From positions 2,480,001 to 2,544,000 of the forward strand of contig NZ_AP022871.1 of the NCBI RefSeq assembly GCF_011764565.1: a stretch of 64,000 nt of DNA, read 5' to 3'. Positions within the stretch are counted from its first letter, which is position 1, and every line of letters begins with the position of its first letter. Made by a program: the position numbers and the translations under genes. This DNA is from Phytohabitans suffuscus. GTDB taxonomy: Bacteria; Actinomycetota; Actinomycetes; Mycobacteriales; Micromonosporaceae. This document shows positions 43,917 to 53,109 of the stretch, in pieces. The notes beneath the pieces were generated by a model. It made no database searches. It saw only the letters and a list, made by a program, of their open reading frames with translations, and was not told the origin of the DNA.

Positions 43917-45047
43917 TCACCCTCCGCCGCGCCCGCGGGGTGAGATGATCCACGGCTCGCCCAGATCATTTGCGGGTCCGGGGGCGGTGGGCGGCGACAC
44001 CGACGGCACGGTGTGGTCGGTGGGCAGGCCAGCGGCGGTCTTGCGGCGGCGGGTGGATCTGCTCCCGGTGCCCAGTGCCCCCAACGCGCTGGCCAGGTCG
44101 GCCGAGCCGGGCAGGTCCGGACCGACCCGCTCGGGTTCGGCCGTCTCGGGCAGGGCCGGCTCGCCAGCGGGAGGTCGGTCCGTCCGCGGACCGGTCGAGG
44201 CCGGGCCGGCAGGCTCCGGCACCGCGGCGGAGGCGGGCAGCGGGGCCGGGGTGACCGCCACGCTCGGGTGGGGCGGCCAGGCCAGGATCGGGCGCACCGG
44301 CATCGGCGTGGGGGCGGCCCAACCCGTCCGCGGCCGCTCGACAGGCTGGGCCGGGACGGGCACCGGCGGGGTCAGGACGTCGGCGAGCGTGGCCGGGCGG
44401 GTGGGTGCCGGCCGCCGCGCCGGCCAGGCCAGCGTGGCCATGCCGAGCACGACCAGTACGGCGCCCGCCACCAGCAGGCCCCACATCGTGGGCGCCAGCC
44501 AGCCCGGCCGCACCTCCACCCGCAGGTCGACGGTCATCCCCGCGCTCGCGTCCGGGTGCATGACGACGAGGGCCAGGCGCTGGCCGCGTACCTCCGAGGA
44601 GCCCCAGCCGACCGCACCCGTGCCCGCCACCTGCCACGCGGGCTGCGCCGCCGGTACCGCCGTGCCCGCCACCGGCGTGACGGCCACCGGGAGCGGGCCC
44701 GCGGTCAGGCTGACGCGGTCGACCTGGGCGTACGGGGCGCCGGCCAGGTAGCGGGCCACGTCCTCGGCCGGGGCGATGCCCACCAGCGCGGGTCCCGACT
44801 CGGTGCGGGCGGTCAGGCGCAGGCGGGTGTCACGGGCGCGGGTGAACGGGGCGTCGCGGCGCAGCAGGGCGTCGAGGTCGGGTACGACGACCGCGTGGCC
44901 GGGGGTGGTGATGCGCTCGATCCGGCCGCTGAACGCGCCCTCCCCGTCGCGGTGCTGCATGGCTGTCCACAGTGCACCGCCGACCAGCAGCACCGGCAGT
45001 CCGATGGTGAGCAGCAGCATCCCCGCCGCCGTACGCACGATCCGCAT
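43917..45047 (-). CDS. Two-helix membrane protein with proline-rich cytoplasmic tail, unknown
   Basis: 376 aa. One N-terminal helix (GMLLLTIGLPVLLVGGALWT) precedes an extracytoplasmic domain of about 150 residues (RLRLTARTESGPALVGIAPA, APYAQVDRVSLTAGP, LALVVMHPDASAGMTVDLRV). A second helix follows (MWGLLVAGAVLVVLGMATLA), then a 150-residue proline/alanine-rich tail. The layout resembles unannotated actinomycete membrane proteins. It lies 48 bp after ycnI in the copper cluster and is probably co-transcribed. No function is assigned. Confidence 0.7.
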   Translation of the reverse strand: MRIVRTAAGMLLLTIGLPVLLVGGALWTAMQHRDGEGAFSGRIERITTPGHAVVVPDLDALLRRDAPFTRARDTRLRLTARTESGPALVGIAPAEDVARYLAGAPYAQVDRVSLTAGPLPVAVTPVAGTAVPAAQPAWQVAGTGAVGWGSSEVRGQRLALVVMHPDASAGMTVDLRVEVRPGWLAPTMWGLLVAGAVLVVLGMATLAWPARRPAPTRPATLADVLTPPVPVPAQPVERPRTGWAAPTPMPVRPILAWPPHPSVAVTPAPLPASAAVPEPAGPASTGPRTDRPPAGEPALPETAEPERVGPDLPGSADLASALGALGTGSRSTRRRKTAAGLPTDHTVPSVSPPTAPGPANDLGEPWIISPRGRGGG

Positions 45048-45095
45048 TCGTTCCCCTCCAAGATGCCCCTTATGAGGAGAACGAGCGGATAGGCG

Positions 45096-45785
45096 TCACG
45101 ACGCCTTGCGGCTCCGAGCAAACGCCAGGCCGCCGAGGGCGAGCCCGCCAAGGCCCGCGACCAGCGCAATCACGGCGAGGATCACCGCGAGGCCGTCGCC
45201 GCCGTCATCCTCGGCGGGCGGGGCCGCGGCGTTCGGCGACGCGGAGGTCTCCGGGGACGAGGCGGAGACGAGGGTCAGCACCGGCGCGGGGTCCGCCGGC
45301 TCCTCGGCGCCCGGCTGCGGCTCCTCGATCCAGCGGGAGACCTCGTTGTCGGAGTACGTCTGGAGGGCCTTGAAGACCATCCGGTCGGTGTCCGGCAGCG
45401 GCCCCATCGACACCGGGAACTCGGCGAACTCGCCGGGCTTGACGCCACCGCCCGCCGCGGCGGTCCAGGTGATCTTCGAGACGACCTCGCTGACCAGGCT
45501 GCCGTGCACGTCGACGGGCGGGTCGACCTTGCGCCGCTCCACCGTCGCGGTCCAGCCCGCCACGGGCATGGTCGAGACCGAGCCGACCGGCGCGTTCTCC
45601 GGGAGGATGACCTCGAGCTTGACGGTGGAGGCGCTGTCGCTCTCGTTCGGCACCCGGAACGCCAGCCGCGCGAAGCCGCCCTTTTCCGCCTCCTGCGGGT
45701 TGACGGTGACGTGCGCGGAGGCCGGAGCCGCGACCGCCAGCAGGAACGCGGCGGCGGCACCGAGCACGAGAGCAACGCGTTTCAT
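45096..45785 (-). CDS. ycnI: YcnI-like (DUF1775) copper-binding membrane-anchored protein
   Basis: 229 aa. The signal peptide ends APASA and is followed directly by HVTVNPQEAEKGGFARLAFR. The mature N-terminal histidine is the copper ligand of YcnI proteins. The DUF1775 beta domain runs to about residue 150 (FRVPNESDSASTVKLEVILP, GWTATVERRKVDPPVD). A low-complexity linker and one C-terminal helix (AVILAVIALVAGLGGLALGG) anchor it. It starts 11 bp after the CopC-CopD gene stop, so it is in one operon. A role in copper handling at the outer face of the membrane is inferred from family and context. Confidence 0.9.
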   Translation of the reverse strand: MKRVALVLGAAAAFLLAVAAPASAHVTVNPQEAEKGGFARLAFRVPNESDSASTVKLEVILPENAPVGSVSTMPVAGWTATVERRKVDPPVDVHGSLVSEVVSKITWTAAAGGGVKPGEFAEFPVSMGPLPDTDRMVFKALQTYSDNEVSRWIEEPQPGAEEPADPAPVLTLVSASSPETSASPNAAAPPAEDDGGDGLAVILAVIALVAGLGGLALGGLAFARSRKAS

Positions 45786-45796
45786 GGAGGACCCTT

Positions 45797-47494
45797 CTAT
45801 TTCACGGGCACGGTGGCGGTCACCGTGGCCTGGTCGATCTCGGAGATGCGGACCGTGAACCTGAGCTCCCAGTCGCCTTCGAGCGGGAGTGTGATCTCGC
45901 CGGTGGCGTGGTTGGGAGTGAGCGGCAGCAGCGGGATGTCGACCGGTGCCACGTCGTTCGCGGGCAGCGCGGCCGCGCCCGTCCACTCGACCACCGGCAG
46001 CGGCTTGTTGTCCTTGTCGTAGGCGTACAGGTGGACCGAGTTGTTGCCCTTCCTGGCCGGGTCGACGTCGACCTGCAGCTTGAAGAGGTTGCTGTCGAGC
46101 GTGGCCGTGTAGTAGCCGGGACCGCCGAGCTCCTCGTTCGCGGCGGCGGTACGGGCCGGGGTGGTCTGCACCAGCACGGCGGCGAGCCCCAGCACGACCA
46201 CGGTGATGCCGAGCTCGACACCGACCGCACGGCGCAGCCGCCGGGGCTCCTGCGGCGCGAGGCCGCGCAGGACCAGCCGCCGGGAGTACGACGCGACCGC
46301 GATCACGGCGCCGAAGAGCACCACCTTCGCGATGATCAGCTGCCCGTACGTGGTGGAGACCAGCGCGCCGGGCGTGCCCACCTCGATCAGCGCCTGCACG
46401 GTGCCGGCCAGCACCAGCGCACCCACCGCCAGTGCCGCCCAGCGCGACCAGATCGGCAGGATCGCGCCGAGCTCGCGGGTGTTCGCCTGGCGCAGCAGGA
46501 ACGCGATCAGCATCACCAGACCGCCCAGCCAGACCGCCATGCTGGTCAGGTGGACCGCGTCGACCACCACCGAGACCGCGGCGACCGGTGAGGCGGCCGG
46601 GTGGCCGGCGACCGGCCAGGTGAAGATCGCCGCCCCGCCCAGCACCGCCAGCAGGATCTGGTCGACCCGCCCGGTCTCGCCGCGCAGCAGCGGGCGCAGC
46701 AGCAGCGCGATCGCCACGATCAGGCCGAGCCGGATCAGGTGCGCGGTGCCGTAGGTACTGGACAGCACGTTTCGCAGCCCGCTGCCGTCGACGTCGAAGA
46801 GGCCGCCGCCGGTCGTGTACGGCACCTGGAGCCAGATCCCGGCCAGTGTGGCGAGTGTCACCAGCCCCATGCCGGTCCAGATCACGCCCGCCGGGCCGCT
46901 GCGGGAAAGGCGGGCCGGCCACAGCAGGCTGATCACCAGCACCGGGCCGACCAGCAGGACCAGGCCGGCGTACCCGATGTAGCGCACCACCTTCGTGCCG
47001 GTCGCCACGACCGGGTCGTCGCCCTCCTCGTCGACCGCGTCGCCGGACGGGGTGGTCGAGGGGGCGCCCACCGAGTACGTGAACCCGCCCGACACCGGGT
47101 GGCTGTCCGCCGAGATCACCCGGTAGCTGACCAGGTAGGTCCCCTGGGCGCCGGTCTGCTCGACGGGAATCGTCACGACCGCGCCGTCGAAGCGGGCGTC
47201 GCCCTGGTCCACCCGCTTGCCGTCCGGGCCGATCACGCGTACCCGGTCGGGCACCTTGCGCACCGACTCGGTGAAGGTCAGCACGACCTCGACCGGTGCG
47301 GCCTGCAGCACGGCGTTGCCGCTCGGGTTGCTGCTGGCGAGCACGGCGTGGGCGCTGGCGGGGGCGGCCGGGAGCGCGAGGGTGGCGAGCGCACCGGCGA
47401 TCAGCGCGAGCAGGTACAGCGGCAGGCGCGAGGCCGCGGACCTCGCGCGGGTACGTGGAGGAGCCAGGGGGAGGCGGCGGGTCATGACGGCCAT
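45797..47494 (-). CDS. CopC-CopD fusion, copper transport/resistance protein
   Basis: 565 aa. The signal peptide ends AAPASA and mature HAVLASSNPSGNAVLQ begins the CopC domain (N-terminal His; second His in SADSHPVSGGFTYSV). Eight or nine helices of the CopD domain follow (VVRYIGYAGLVLLVGPVLVI, VSVVVDAVHLTSMAVWLGGL with conserved His), then a C-terminal extracytoplasmic YtkA-like beta domain from about residue 440 (GYYTATLDSNLFKLQVDVDP). Starts at 47494 or 47485 are both possible. The protein is thought to bring copper across the membrane or buffer it outside. Confidence 0.9.
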   Translation of the reverse strand: MAVMTRRLPLAPPRTRARSAASRLPLYLLALIAGALATLALPAAPASAHAVLASSNPSGNAVLQAAPVEVVLTFTESVRKVPDRVRVIGPDGKRVDQGDARFDGAVVTIPVEQTGAQGTYLVSYRVISADSHPVSGGFTYSVGAPSTTPSGDAVDEEGDDPVVATGTKVVRYIGYAGLVLLVGPVLVISLLWPARLSRSGPAGVIWTGMGLVTLATLAGIWLQVPYTTGGGLFDVDGSGLRNVLSSTYGTAHLIRLGLIVAIALLLRPLLRGETGRVDQILLAVLGGAAIFTWPVAGHPAASPVAAVSVVVDAVHLTSMAVWLGGLVMLIAFLLRQANTRELGAILPIWSRWAALAVGALVLAGTVQALIEVGTPGALVSTTYGQLIIAKVVLFGAVIAVASYSRRLVLRGLAPQEPRRLRRAVGVELGITVVVLGLAAVLVQTTPARTAAANEELGGPGYYTATLDSNLFKLQVDVDPARKGNNSVHLYAYDKDNKPLPVVEWTGAAALPANDVAPVDIPLLPLTPNHATGEITLPLEGDWELRFTVRISEIDQATVTATVPVK

Positions 47495-47629
47495 GATTTC
47501 TGAGCCGGGCGCGCATCGGCGAGCCGGGTCGCATAGCCGGTCATGGACGTGTAGTCGGCGGCGGGGCGGAAAAAGTTCCCGGAGGGGCACACATCTTTCG
47601 TCCAGCTATCCCGCGTACCCTGAGGTGCC

Positions 47630-48178
47630 GTGATTCCCGCCCAGCGTGATGGCCACGCCGCCGATGACTGGGTGGATGCTGCCCGCGCCGGCGACCCGGT
47701 CGCGCAGGCGCAGTTCGTGCGGGTCACCCAGGTCGAGGTGTGGCGGTTCGTCGCCGCTCTGGTCGACCCGGGCAGCGCGGACGATCTGACGCAGGAGACC
47801 TACCTGCGGGCGTTCCGGTCGCTCCCCTCCTTCGAGGGACGCTCCAGCGCCCGCACCTGGCTGCTCGGCATCGCCCGCCGGGCCTGCGCCGACCATGTGC
47901 GCACCGTGGTTCGCCGCCGCAAGCTCGACGAGCGGCTGGCCACGCAGGCGCACACCGACGGCCCCTACCCTGACCCAGCCGCCCAGTTCGGCGCGGCCGA
48001 CCTCCTGCGTCGGCTGCCCGACGAGCGGCGTGGGGCGTTTGTGCTGACCCAGGTGCTCGGCCTGTCGTACGCGGAGGCGGCGGACGTGGAGGGCGTGCCG
48101 GTGGGCACGATCCGCTCCCGGGTCGCGCGCGCCCGCACGGAGCTGGTCGAGGCACTCGGAGACGCGCTAGCCAGCTAG
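47630..48178 (+). CDS. ECF-type RNA polymerase sigma factor
   Basis: 182 aa from a GTG start. Region 2 includes EVWRFVAALVDPGSADDLTQ and ETYLRAFRSLPSFEGRSSAR, with TWLLGIARRACADHVR. Region 4 includes DERRGAFVLTQVLGLSYAEA and VEGVPVGTIRSRVARARTEL. It matches SigC-like ECF factors of actinomycetes, which lack an adjacent anti-sigma gene; none is seen here. It is divergent from the CopC-CopD gene (135 bp apart), which makes it a candidate regulator of the copper cluster by position only. Confidence 0.9.
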   Translation: MIPAQRDGHAADDWVDAARAGDPVAQAQFVRVTQVEVWRFVAALVDPGSADDLTQETYLRAFRSLPSFEGRSSARTWLLGIARRACADHVRTVVRRRKLDERLATQAHTDGPYPDPAAQFGAADLLRRLPDERRGAFVLTQVLGLSYAEAADVEGVPVGTIRSRVARARTELVEALGDALAS

Positions 48179-48237
48179 AGCCAGCGAGACCCACGAGACA
48201 GGCTCCGAAGGAACCTCCTCATACCGTAGGACGACTA

Positions 48238-48753
48238 ATGAATGTGACCGTCGCGAGTCCGCCCGTTTCGCCCACATTTGCACGCAGATGGCACGCCGTG
48301 CGACCGTGGCTCGGCACGCTGGTACGCCTTGGCCTGGCCGCCGTCTGGATCGTCGCCGGCGGCGCCAAGGTCGGCGACCTCGCCGCGTCCGGCCGGGCCG
48401 TCAACGCGTACGACGTGATGCCTTACGACCTCGCCAAGGCGATCGGCGCCGCCCTCCCCTTCGTCGAGCTGGCGCTCGGCGTACTCCTCCTCGTGGGCCT
48501 CGCCACGCGACTGGCCGCCGGCGTCTCCGCGGCGCTGTTGGTGGTCTTCATCGCGGGTATCACCCAGGCCTGGGCGCGCGGCCTGCAGATCGACTGCGGC
48601 TGCTTCGGCAGCGGTGGCCAGCTCGCCGCTGGCCAGAGCCCTTCCTACGGCCCGGAGATCCTGCGTGACCTGGGTTTCCTCGCGCTCGCCGGGTTCCTCC
48701 TGATCTGGCCCCTCACCCGTTTGTCCATCGATAGCTGGCTGGAGAAGAAATGA
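48238..48753 (+). CDS. MauE/DoxX-like membrane protein
   Basis: 171 aa with four transmembrane helices: GTLVRLGLAAVWIVAGGAKV, LPFVELALGVLLLVGLATRL, SAALLVVFIAGITQAWARGL and DLGFLALAGFLLIWPL. The C-x-C motif in QIDCGCFG faces the extracytoplasmic side, as in MauE-type proteins that support disulfide handling. Its stop overlaps the DsbA-like gene start by ATGA, supporting a joint redox role outside the membrane. Confidence 0.85.
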   Translation: MNVTVASPPVSPTFARRWHAVRPWLGTLVRLGLAAVWIVAGGAKVGDLAASGRAVNAYDVMPYDLAKAIGAALPFVELALGVLLLVGLATRLAAGVSAALLVVFIAGITQAWARGLQIDCGCFGSGGQLAAGQSPSYGPEILRDLGFLALAGFLLIWPLTRLSIDSWLEKK

Positions 48754-49444
48754 GTTCCAGGGGCAGAAGCAGGCCGCGCGTATGGTGCGCGACCAGATCG
48801 CCCGGGAAAGGCGGCGTTCGCGTGCGCTGTGGACGTCGATCGCGGCGGTGGCCGTGCTGGTCATCGCCGGGTTGATCGGCTGGGGTGTGGTGTCGAGCCA
48901 GGGCTCCGGCAGCTACACCGCGCCGCCCGGTGCGGTGGAGAACGGCACCGGCGTCAAGGTCGGCGGCGGGCCGGTCACGATCGACGTCTACGAAGACTTC
49001 ATCTGCCCGGCGTGCCGGCAGTTCGAGCAGCAGTCCGGCGGCACGATCGACCAGCTCGTGTCCGAGGGCAAGGTGACCGTCGTGTACCACCCGGTGGCGT
49101 TCCTCGACCGCGCTTCGAGCACGGACTACTCCACCCGGGCGTCGGCCGCTTCCGGGGCCGCGGCGGAGGGCGGTAAGTTCCGGGAGTACGCCAAGGCGCT
49201 CTTCGCGCAGCAGCCGGCCGAGGGGAGCGCCGGCCTCAGCGACGACCAGCTGATCCAGATCGGCCGGTCCGTCGGCCTCGGAGACGCCTTCGCCCAGGCG
49301 GTACGGGACGGGAAGTACAAGCCGTGGACGGCACACGTGACCGACGAAGCGAGCGGCGACCGTGTGAACGGCACGCCCACGGTGCGGGTGGGCGGCAAGG
49401 ACGTCCAGCCCAGCAGCCAGGCGATCCTCGCGGCCGTCGGCTGA
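48750..49444 (+). CDS. DsbA-like thiol-disulfide oxidoreductase, membrane anchored (one-base frameshift)
   Basis: The start ATG at 48750 overlaps the MauE stop. Adding one G in the GGGG run at 48760-48763 links MSSRGQKQAARMVRDQIARE to the main frame, giving 231 aa. One N-terminal helix (IAAVAVLVIAGLIGWGVV) is followed by a thioredoxin fold with active site CPAC in VYEDFICPACRQFEQQ and a cis-Pro loop in GTPTVRVGG. It oxidises or isomerises disulfides in exported proteins, probably with the MauE-like partner for electron transfer. Without the correction the protein could start at the ATG 48782. Confidence 0.85.
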
Positions 49445-50493
49445 CGCGACTCGGGTACGCCGTGGTCGCCGGTGTCCTGGGGGCACTGGCGGCCGCGGCG
49501 CCGGCCTGGGCGCACGGGGGTGACGCCCCGGACGCGACGAACTACCGCACCCTCGTGACGTCGGCCCCGCCGATGCCCGGCCTGACCGTACGGGCCGTCG
49601 AGGCGGGCGCCCGGCTGGAGCTCGACAACCGCACCGGCCGCACGATCGAGGTGCTCGGCTACGACGGCGAGCCCTACCTGGAGGTGCGCCCCGACGGGGT
49701 GTACGAGAACATCCGCTCCCCCGCCACGTACCTCAACGAGACGCTGGCCGGCGACACCGAGCCGCCGCCCGCCGCCGACCCGACCCAGCCACCGCAGTGG
49801 CGGCGCGCGTCGGACGAGCCGGTGGCCCGCTGGCACGACCACCGCACCCACTGGATGAGCGCCGAGCCGCCGCCGGCCGTCCGCGCCGACCCGGCCACCG
49901 AGCAGCGCGTACGCGACTGGGTCGTGCCGCTGCGCGAAGGTGTGTCCACGATGGAGGTTCGCGGCACGCTCGACTGGGTGCCGCCGCCGAGCCCGGGGCT
50001 GTGGTGGGCGTTCGTCATCATCGCCGGCGCCGGCCTGGCCGCGCTCGGGCTGTGGTCGCGGGCGCTGCCGGTGCTCGCCGGGCTGGCCGTCGCGCTGGGC
50101 CCGCTCGCGATCGGGTACGCGGTCGCCCGCGAGCTGGACGCCGGCACCACCGGGCTGGGCCCCGTGCTGGTCGGGCTGCTCGTGGGGCAGGTGTGGCCGG
50201 TGGTCACCGCGCTGGCCGCGATCGCCGCCGGCCTCTACGCCTTCCGGCGCCGCCCGGCCGCCGACTTCGCGCTCGCCATGGCCGGTACATGCGTGGCCGT
50301 CTTCGCCGGCGCGGCCAACGCGGCGGTGTTCGCCCGCGGCGTGGTACCCGTGCCGTGGTCGCCGCAGCTCGCCCGGCTGGCGATCCTCGCGGTGATCGCG
50401 GTGGGCGGCGGTGTCGCGGTGGCGGCGGCGCTGCGCATGCGGGCGGCGGCCCGCGCGGCCACCGCGTCCGAGGAAGAGGCCGCTACCGGGTGA
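49441..50493 (+). CDS. Exported multi-pass membrane protein of the redox/copper neighbourhood, unknown
   Basis: About 350 aa. A signal-like start (LTRLGYAVVAGVLGALAAAA, ending AWA) precedes an extracytoplasmic domain of about 170 residues with many His (HGGDAP, ARWHDHRTHW). Five helices follow (LWWAFVIIAGAGLAALGLWS and on). The start is unclear: a CTG at 49441 overlapping the dsbA stop gives a proper signal peptide, while the GTG at 49462 is more canonical but loses the basic residues. Histidine-rich ectodomains near CopC/CopD suggest metal contact; this is inference. It ends 11 bp inside the convergent cbiO end. Confidence 0.65.
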   Translation: MTRLGYAVVAGVLGALAAAAPAWAHGGDAPDATNYRTLVTSAPPMPGLTVRAVEAGARLELDNRTGRTIEVLGYDGEPYLEVRPDGVYENIRSPATYLNETLAGDTEPPPAADPTQPPQWRRASDEPVARWHDHRTHWMSAEPPPAVRADPATEQRVRDWVVPLREGVSTMEVRGTLDWVPPPSPGLWWAFVIIAGAGLAALGLWSRALPVLAGLAVALGPLAIGYAVARELDAGTTGLGPVLVGLLVGQVWPVVTALAAIAAGLYAFRRRPAADFALAMAGTCVAVFAGAANAAVFARGVVPVPWSPQLARLAILAVIAVGGGVAVAAALRMRAAARAATASEEEAATG

Positions 50494-51228
50494 CCGCGAA
50501 GCCGTAGGGCAGCTCCAGCCGGTGCCGGGCGAGCAGCTCGGTGTCGGCCAGCAGCTCGCGGGTGGGCGCGTCGGCCGTGATCCGCCCTGGTCCAGGATCA
50601 CCGAGCGGTCGCAGAGCTCCAGCGCGTACGGCAGGTCGTGGGTGACCATCAGCAGCGTCACCGGCAACGACCGCAGGATCTCGGCCAGCTCGCGCCGGGC
50701 CGCCGGGTCCAGGTTGGACGAAGGCTCGTCGAGCACGAGGATCTCCGGGCGCATCGACAGCACGGTGGCCACCGCGACCCGCCGCCGCTGCCCGAACGAG
50801 AGATGGTGCGGCGCCCGGTCGCGGTGCTCGCTCATCCCGACCGCGGCCAGCGCCTCGTCGACCCGGGCGGTCAGCTCGGCGCCGCGCAGCCCCAGGTTGG
50901 CCGGGCCGAACGCGACGTCTTCGCCGACCGTGGGCAGGAAGAGCTGGTCGTCGGGGTCCTGGAAGACGATGCCGACCCGCCGCCGGATCTCCGCCAGCGT
51001 GGCGCGGTCGCGGTCGACGGACAGACCGCCGACCGCGACCGATCCCCCACCCCCGGTGAGAATGCCATTCAGGTGCAGGACGAGCGTGGTCTTGCCGGCC
51101 CCGTTCGGGCCGAGCAGCGCCACCCGCTCGCCTCGGTGCACGGCGAGGTCGACCCCGCGCAGGGCCACGTGCCCGTCCGGGTACGCGTACTCGACTCCAC
51201 GTACGTCGAGCGAGAGTGGTTCAGTCAT
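50483..51228 (-). CDS. cbiO: Cobalt/nickel ECF transporter ATPase (one-base frameshift near the 3' end)
   Basis: Walker A is in LLGPNGAGKTTLVLHLNGIL, the Q loop in VGIVFQDPDDQLF, the signature is HLSFGQRRRVAVATV and Walker B is LVLDEPSSNLD, with the H loop in LLMVTHDLPY. One base added near 50583-50588 extends the frame to RITADAPTRELLADTELLAR and the normal end, 248 aa. The ATG overlaps the cbiQ stop by ATGA. It powers metal uptake with CbiQ and CbiM. Confidence 0.9.
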
Positions 51229-51980
51229 CCCAGAATCACCGCCGTACCCGCGATCGCCGCTGCCGCCACCGGCACCGTAGCCGCGGCGAGCCAGTGGTTG
51301 CGGGTCGCGGCGCCGGCCGCGAGCCAGGCGGCCGGCATGCGCCCCTCGTAGCCGCGGGCCACCATCGCCAGGTAGACCCGCTCGCCCCGCTCGAACGCGC
51401 GCAGGAACAGCGCGCCGACCCCGGTGGCGAAGCCGCGCACCTGCCACAGGAAGCGCGGGTCGTCGCCGCGCGAGATGCGCGCGATCCGCATCCGCCGGGC
51501 CTCGCCGCCGAGCACCGACAGGTAGCGGAGCATGAACGTGGCGATCTGCGTGAGGATCTGCGGGCAGCGCAGCCGGTCCAGGCCGACGATCAGGTCGCGC
51601 GTCGTCGTGGTCGCCGCCAGGATCAGCGACAGGAGTACGCCGAGCGTGCCCTTGGCCAGGATGTTGAAGCCGCCGTACAGGCCGTCGCGGGAGACCTCCA
51701 GCCCCAGCACCGTGACCTGCTCGCCGGCCGCCAGGAACGGCAACGCGAGCGCGAGCAGCACGAACGGCACCTCCACCAGCGAACGCTTGGCGAGCCAGCC
51801 GGCCGGCACCCGCCCGATCGCGGCGATGACGGCGACGAGCACCGCGTACCCCGCGAAGGCCCAGAGAGCCTCGCGCGGGGTCACGACCACGATCACCGTC
51901 GCGGACACCATCGCCGCGATCTTCACCTCGGGCGGGAGCCGGTGCAGCGGGGTGTCCCGTTCGAGGTAGAGGCCCTTCAT
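51225..51980 (-). CDS. cbiQ: Cobalt/nickel ECF transporter transmembrane protein
   Basis: 251 aa with about six helices and the EcfT family coupling helices: IATFMLRYLSVLGGEARRMR and ERGERVYLAMVARGYEGRMP, carrying the A-R-G motifs that contact the ATPase. N-terminal TPLHRLPPEVKIAAMVSATV is standard. Start and stop overlap the neighbours by four bases each (ATGA). Confidence 0.9.
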   Translation of the reverse strand: MKGLYLERDTPLHRLPPEVKIAAMVSATVIVVVTPREALWAFAGYAVLVAVIAAIGRVPAGWLAKRSLVEVPFVLLALALPFLAAGEQVTVLGLEVSRDGLYGGFNILAKGTLGVLLSLILAATTTTRDLIVGLDRLRCPQILTQIATFMLRYLSVLGGEARRMRIARISRGDDPRFLWQVRGFATGVGALFLRAFERGERVYLAMVARGYEGRMPAAWLAAGAATRNHWLAAATVPVAAAAIAGTAVILG

Positions 51981-52327
51981 TCCCGCGACTCGGCGGGCTG
52001 GCGCCGCCGTGCCAGCCAGAAGAGCCCACCGCCGACCGCGAACGTCAGCAGCACGCCCGCCACGCCGGCCAGGCCGGTGGAGACGTACGAGTTGCCGATG
52101 CCGCTGATCCCGTAGTCGGCGAACGGGCTGTCGGCGGTCTCGGCGTCCTTCGCGTTCTGCGCCATGCAGGAACCGCCGGTGATCTCGTCGTTCTCGTCGA
52201 GCGTGCAGCCCTTGGTGGAGGCCGAGTCGAGCCCGTCCGGCGAGCCGGAGGCGAAGTTGCTCACCACGCCGGCGAGCAGCAGGGCGACCAGCAGGCCGCC
52301 GAGGATGAACCAGGTCGTCTTCTTCAC
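51977..52327 (-). CDS. PDGLE-domain/CbiN-like accessory protein of the metal transporter
   Basis: 116 aa from a GTG that overlaps the cbiM stop (GTGA). Two helices (WFILGGLLVALLLAGVVSNF and LAGVAGVLLTFAVGGGLFWL) flank an extracytoplasmic loop with the SPDGLDSAS motif of PDGLE proteins and two cysteines. It takes the place of CbiN/NikN, which helps the substrate-binding M subunit. Cobalt versus nickel cannot be told from this protein. Confidence 0.85.
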   Translation of the reverse strand: MKKTTWFILGGLLVALLLAGVVSNFASGSPDGLDSASTKGCTLDENDEITGGSCMAQNAKDAETADSPFADYGISGIGNSYVSTGLAGVAGVLLTFAVGGGLFWLARRRQPAESRE

Positions 52328-53034
52328 GCCGCCACCCCTTGCGCGGTCGCCGGCTGCGGTCGCTTGAGGCCACGCAGCGCGTACACCAGGTCGGGCCTTG
52401 TCCTTGCCACGGTCACGACGGTGACGGCCGCGATCAGGCCCTCGCCGATGCCGATCAGCAGGTGGGTGCCGGCCATCAGGCCGGCGATCGCGCCGAGGCT
52501 GTAGTGCTCCAGGTCGGTGGTGCCGCCGAGCGCGTACTGGAGCACGAAGCCCTGCGACGCCGCCAGGACGGCGAACACCGACGAGACGAACGCGGTGATG
52601 CCGAGCCCCGTGGGCGTGCGCGGCAGCACGCGCAGGAGCAGGGCGATCAGCAGGTACGCGACGGCGGTGCCGAGGAGCGCCATGTTGGCGACGTTGGCGC
52701 CGAGCGCGGTGACGCCGCCGTCGGCGAAGACGAGGGCCTGGACGATCAGCACGACCGACACGCACAACGCGCCGACCCAGGGGCCGACCAGCAGCGCGGC
52801 CATCGCGCCGCCGAGCAGGTGCCCGCTGACGCCTGGCAGCACGGGGAAGTTGAGCATCTGCACGGCGAAGATGAACGCCGCTACGAGCCCCGCCATCGGC
52901 GCGAGGCGGTCGTCGAGGTCACGCCGGCCGCGTGAGACGCAGTACGCGAGCGCCACGAGGGCGATCACTCCGTATATGGCCGATACGGGGCCGTTGAGCA
53001 CCCCGTTCGAGATGTGGAGCGCGACAGCTTCCAT
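52324..53034 (-). CDS. cbiM: Cobalt/nickel ECF transporter substrate-binding membrane subunit
   Basis: 236 aa with six or seven helices. The N-terminal MEAVALHISNGVLNGPVSAI holds the conserved His (MHI/ALHIS-type) that binds the metal near the N-terminus. LPGVSGHLLGGAMAALLVGP carries the second His block, and GANVANMALLGTAVAYLLIA follows. It is first in the cbiM-N-Q-O operon. Only 76 bp separate it from the divergent bcp gene, and a palindrome lies in that space. Confidence 0.9.
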   Translation of the reverse strand: MEAVALHISNGVLNGPVSAIYGVIALVALAYCVSRGRRDLDDRLAPMAGLVAAFIFAVQMLNFPVLPGVSGHLLGGAMAALLVGPWVGALCVSVVLIVQALVFADGGVTALGANVANMALLGTAVAYLLIALLLRVLPRTPTGLGITAFVSSVFAVLAASQGFVLQYALGGTTDLEHYSLGAIAGLMAGTHLLIGIGEGLIAAVTVVTVARTRPDLVYALRGLKRPQPATAQGVAA

Positions 53035-53064
53035 GGCCGGGAGCTTATTTCCGCAAATGCTTTC

Positions 53065-53081
53065 TTGCCAAGAGCTGGCAA
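53065..53081. promoter_or_regulatory. Palindrome TTGCCA-N5-TGGCAA between cbiM and bcp
   Basis: A perfect 6-bp inverted repeat with a 5-bp spacer in the 75-bp divergent gap. It resembles the Nur (nickel-sensing Fur-family) box TTGCAA-N5-TTGCAA in half-site and spacing. If it is a real operator, metal status would control the transporter and possibly the peroxiredoxin. Confidence 0.45.
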
Positions 53082-53109
53082 TAAGCCATGTTCCGGTAGT
53101 GTTCGGGAC

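Noticed and set aside
49126..52029. 967-codon minus-strand frame covering cbiO and the unknown exported protein
   Set aside because: Only the middle part (cbiO) is protein-like; the rest is antisense to the plus-strand gene or read-through caused by the shift near 50585.
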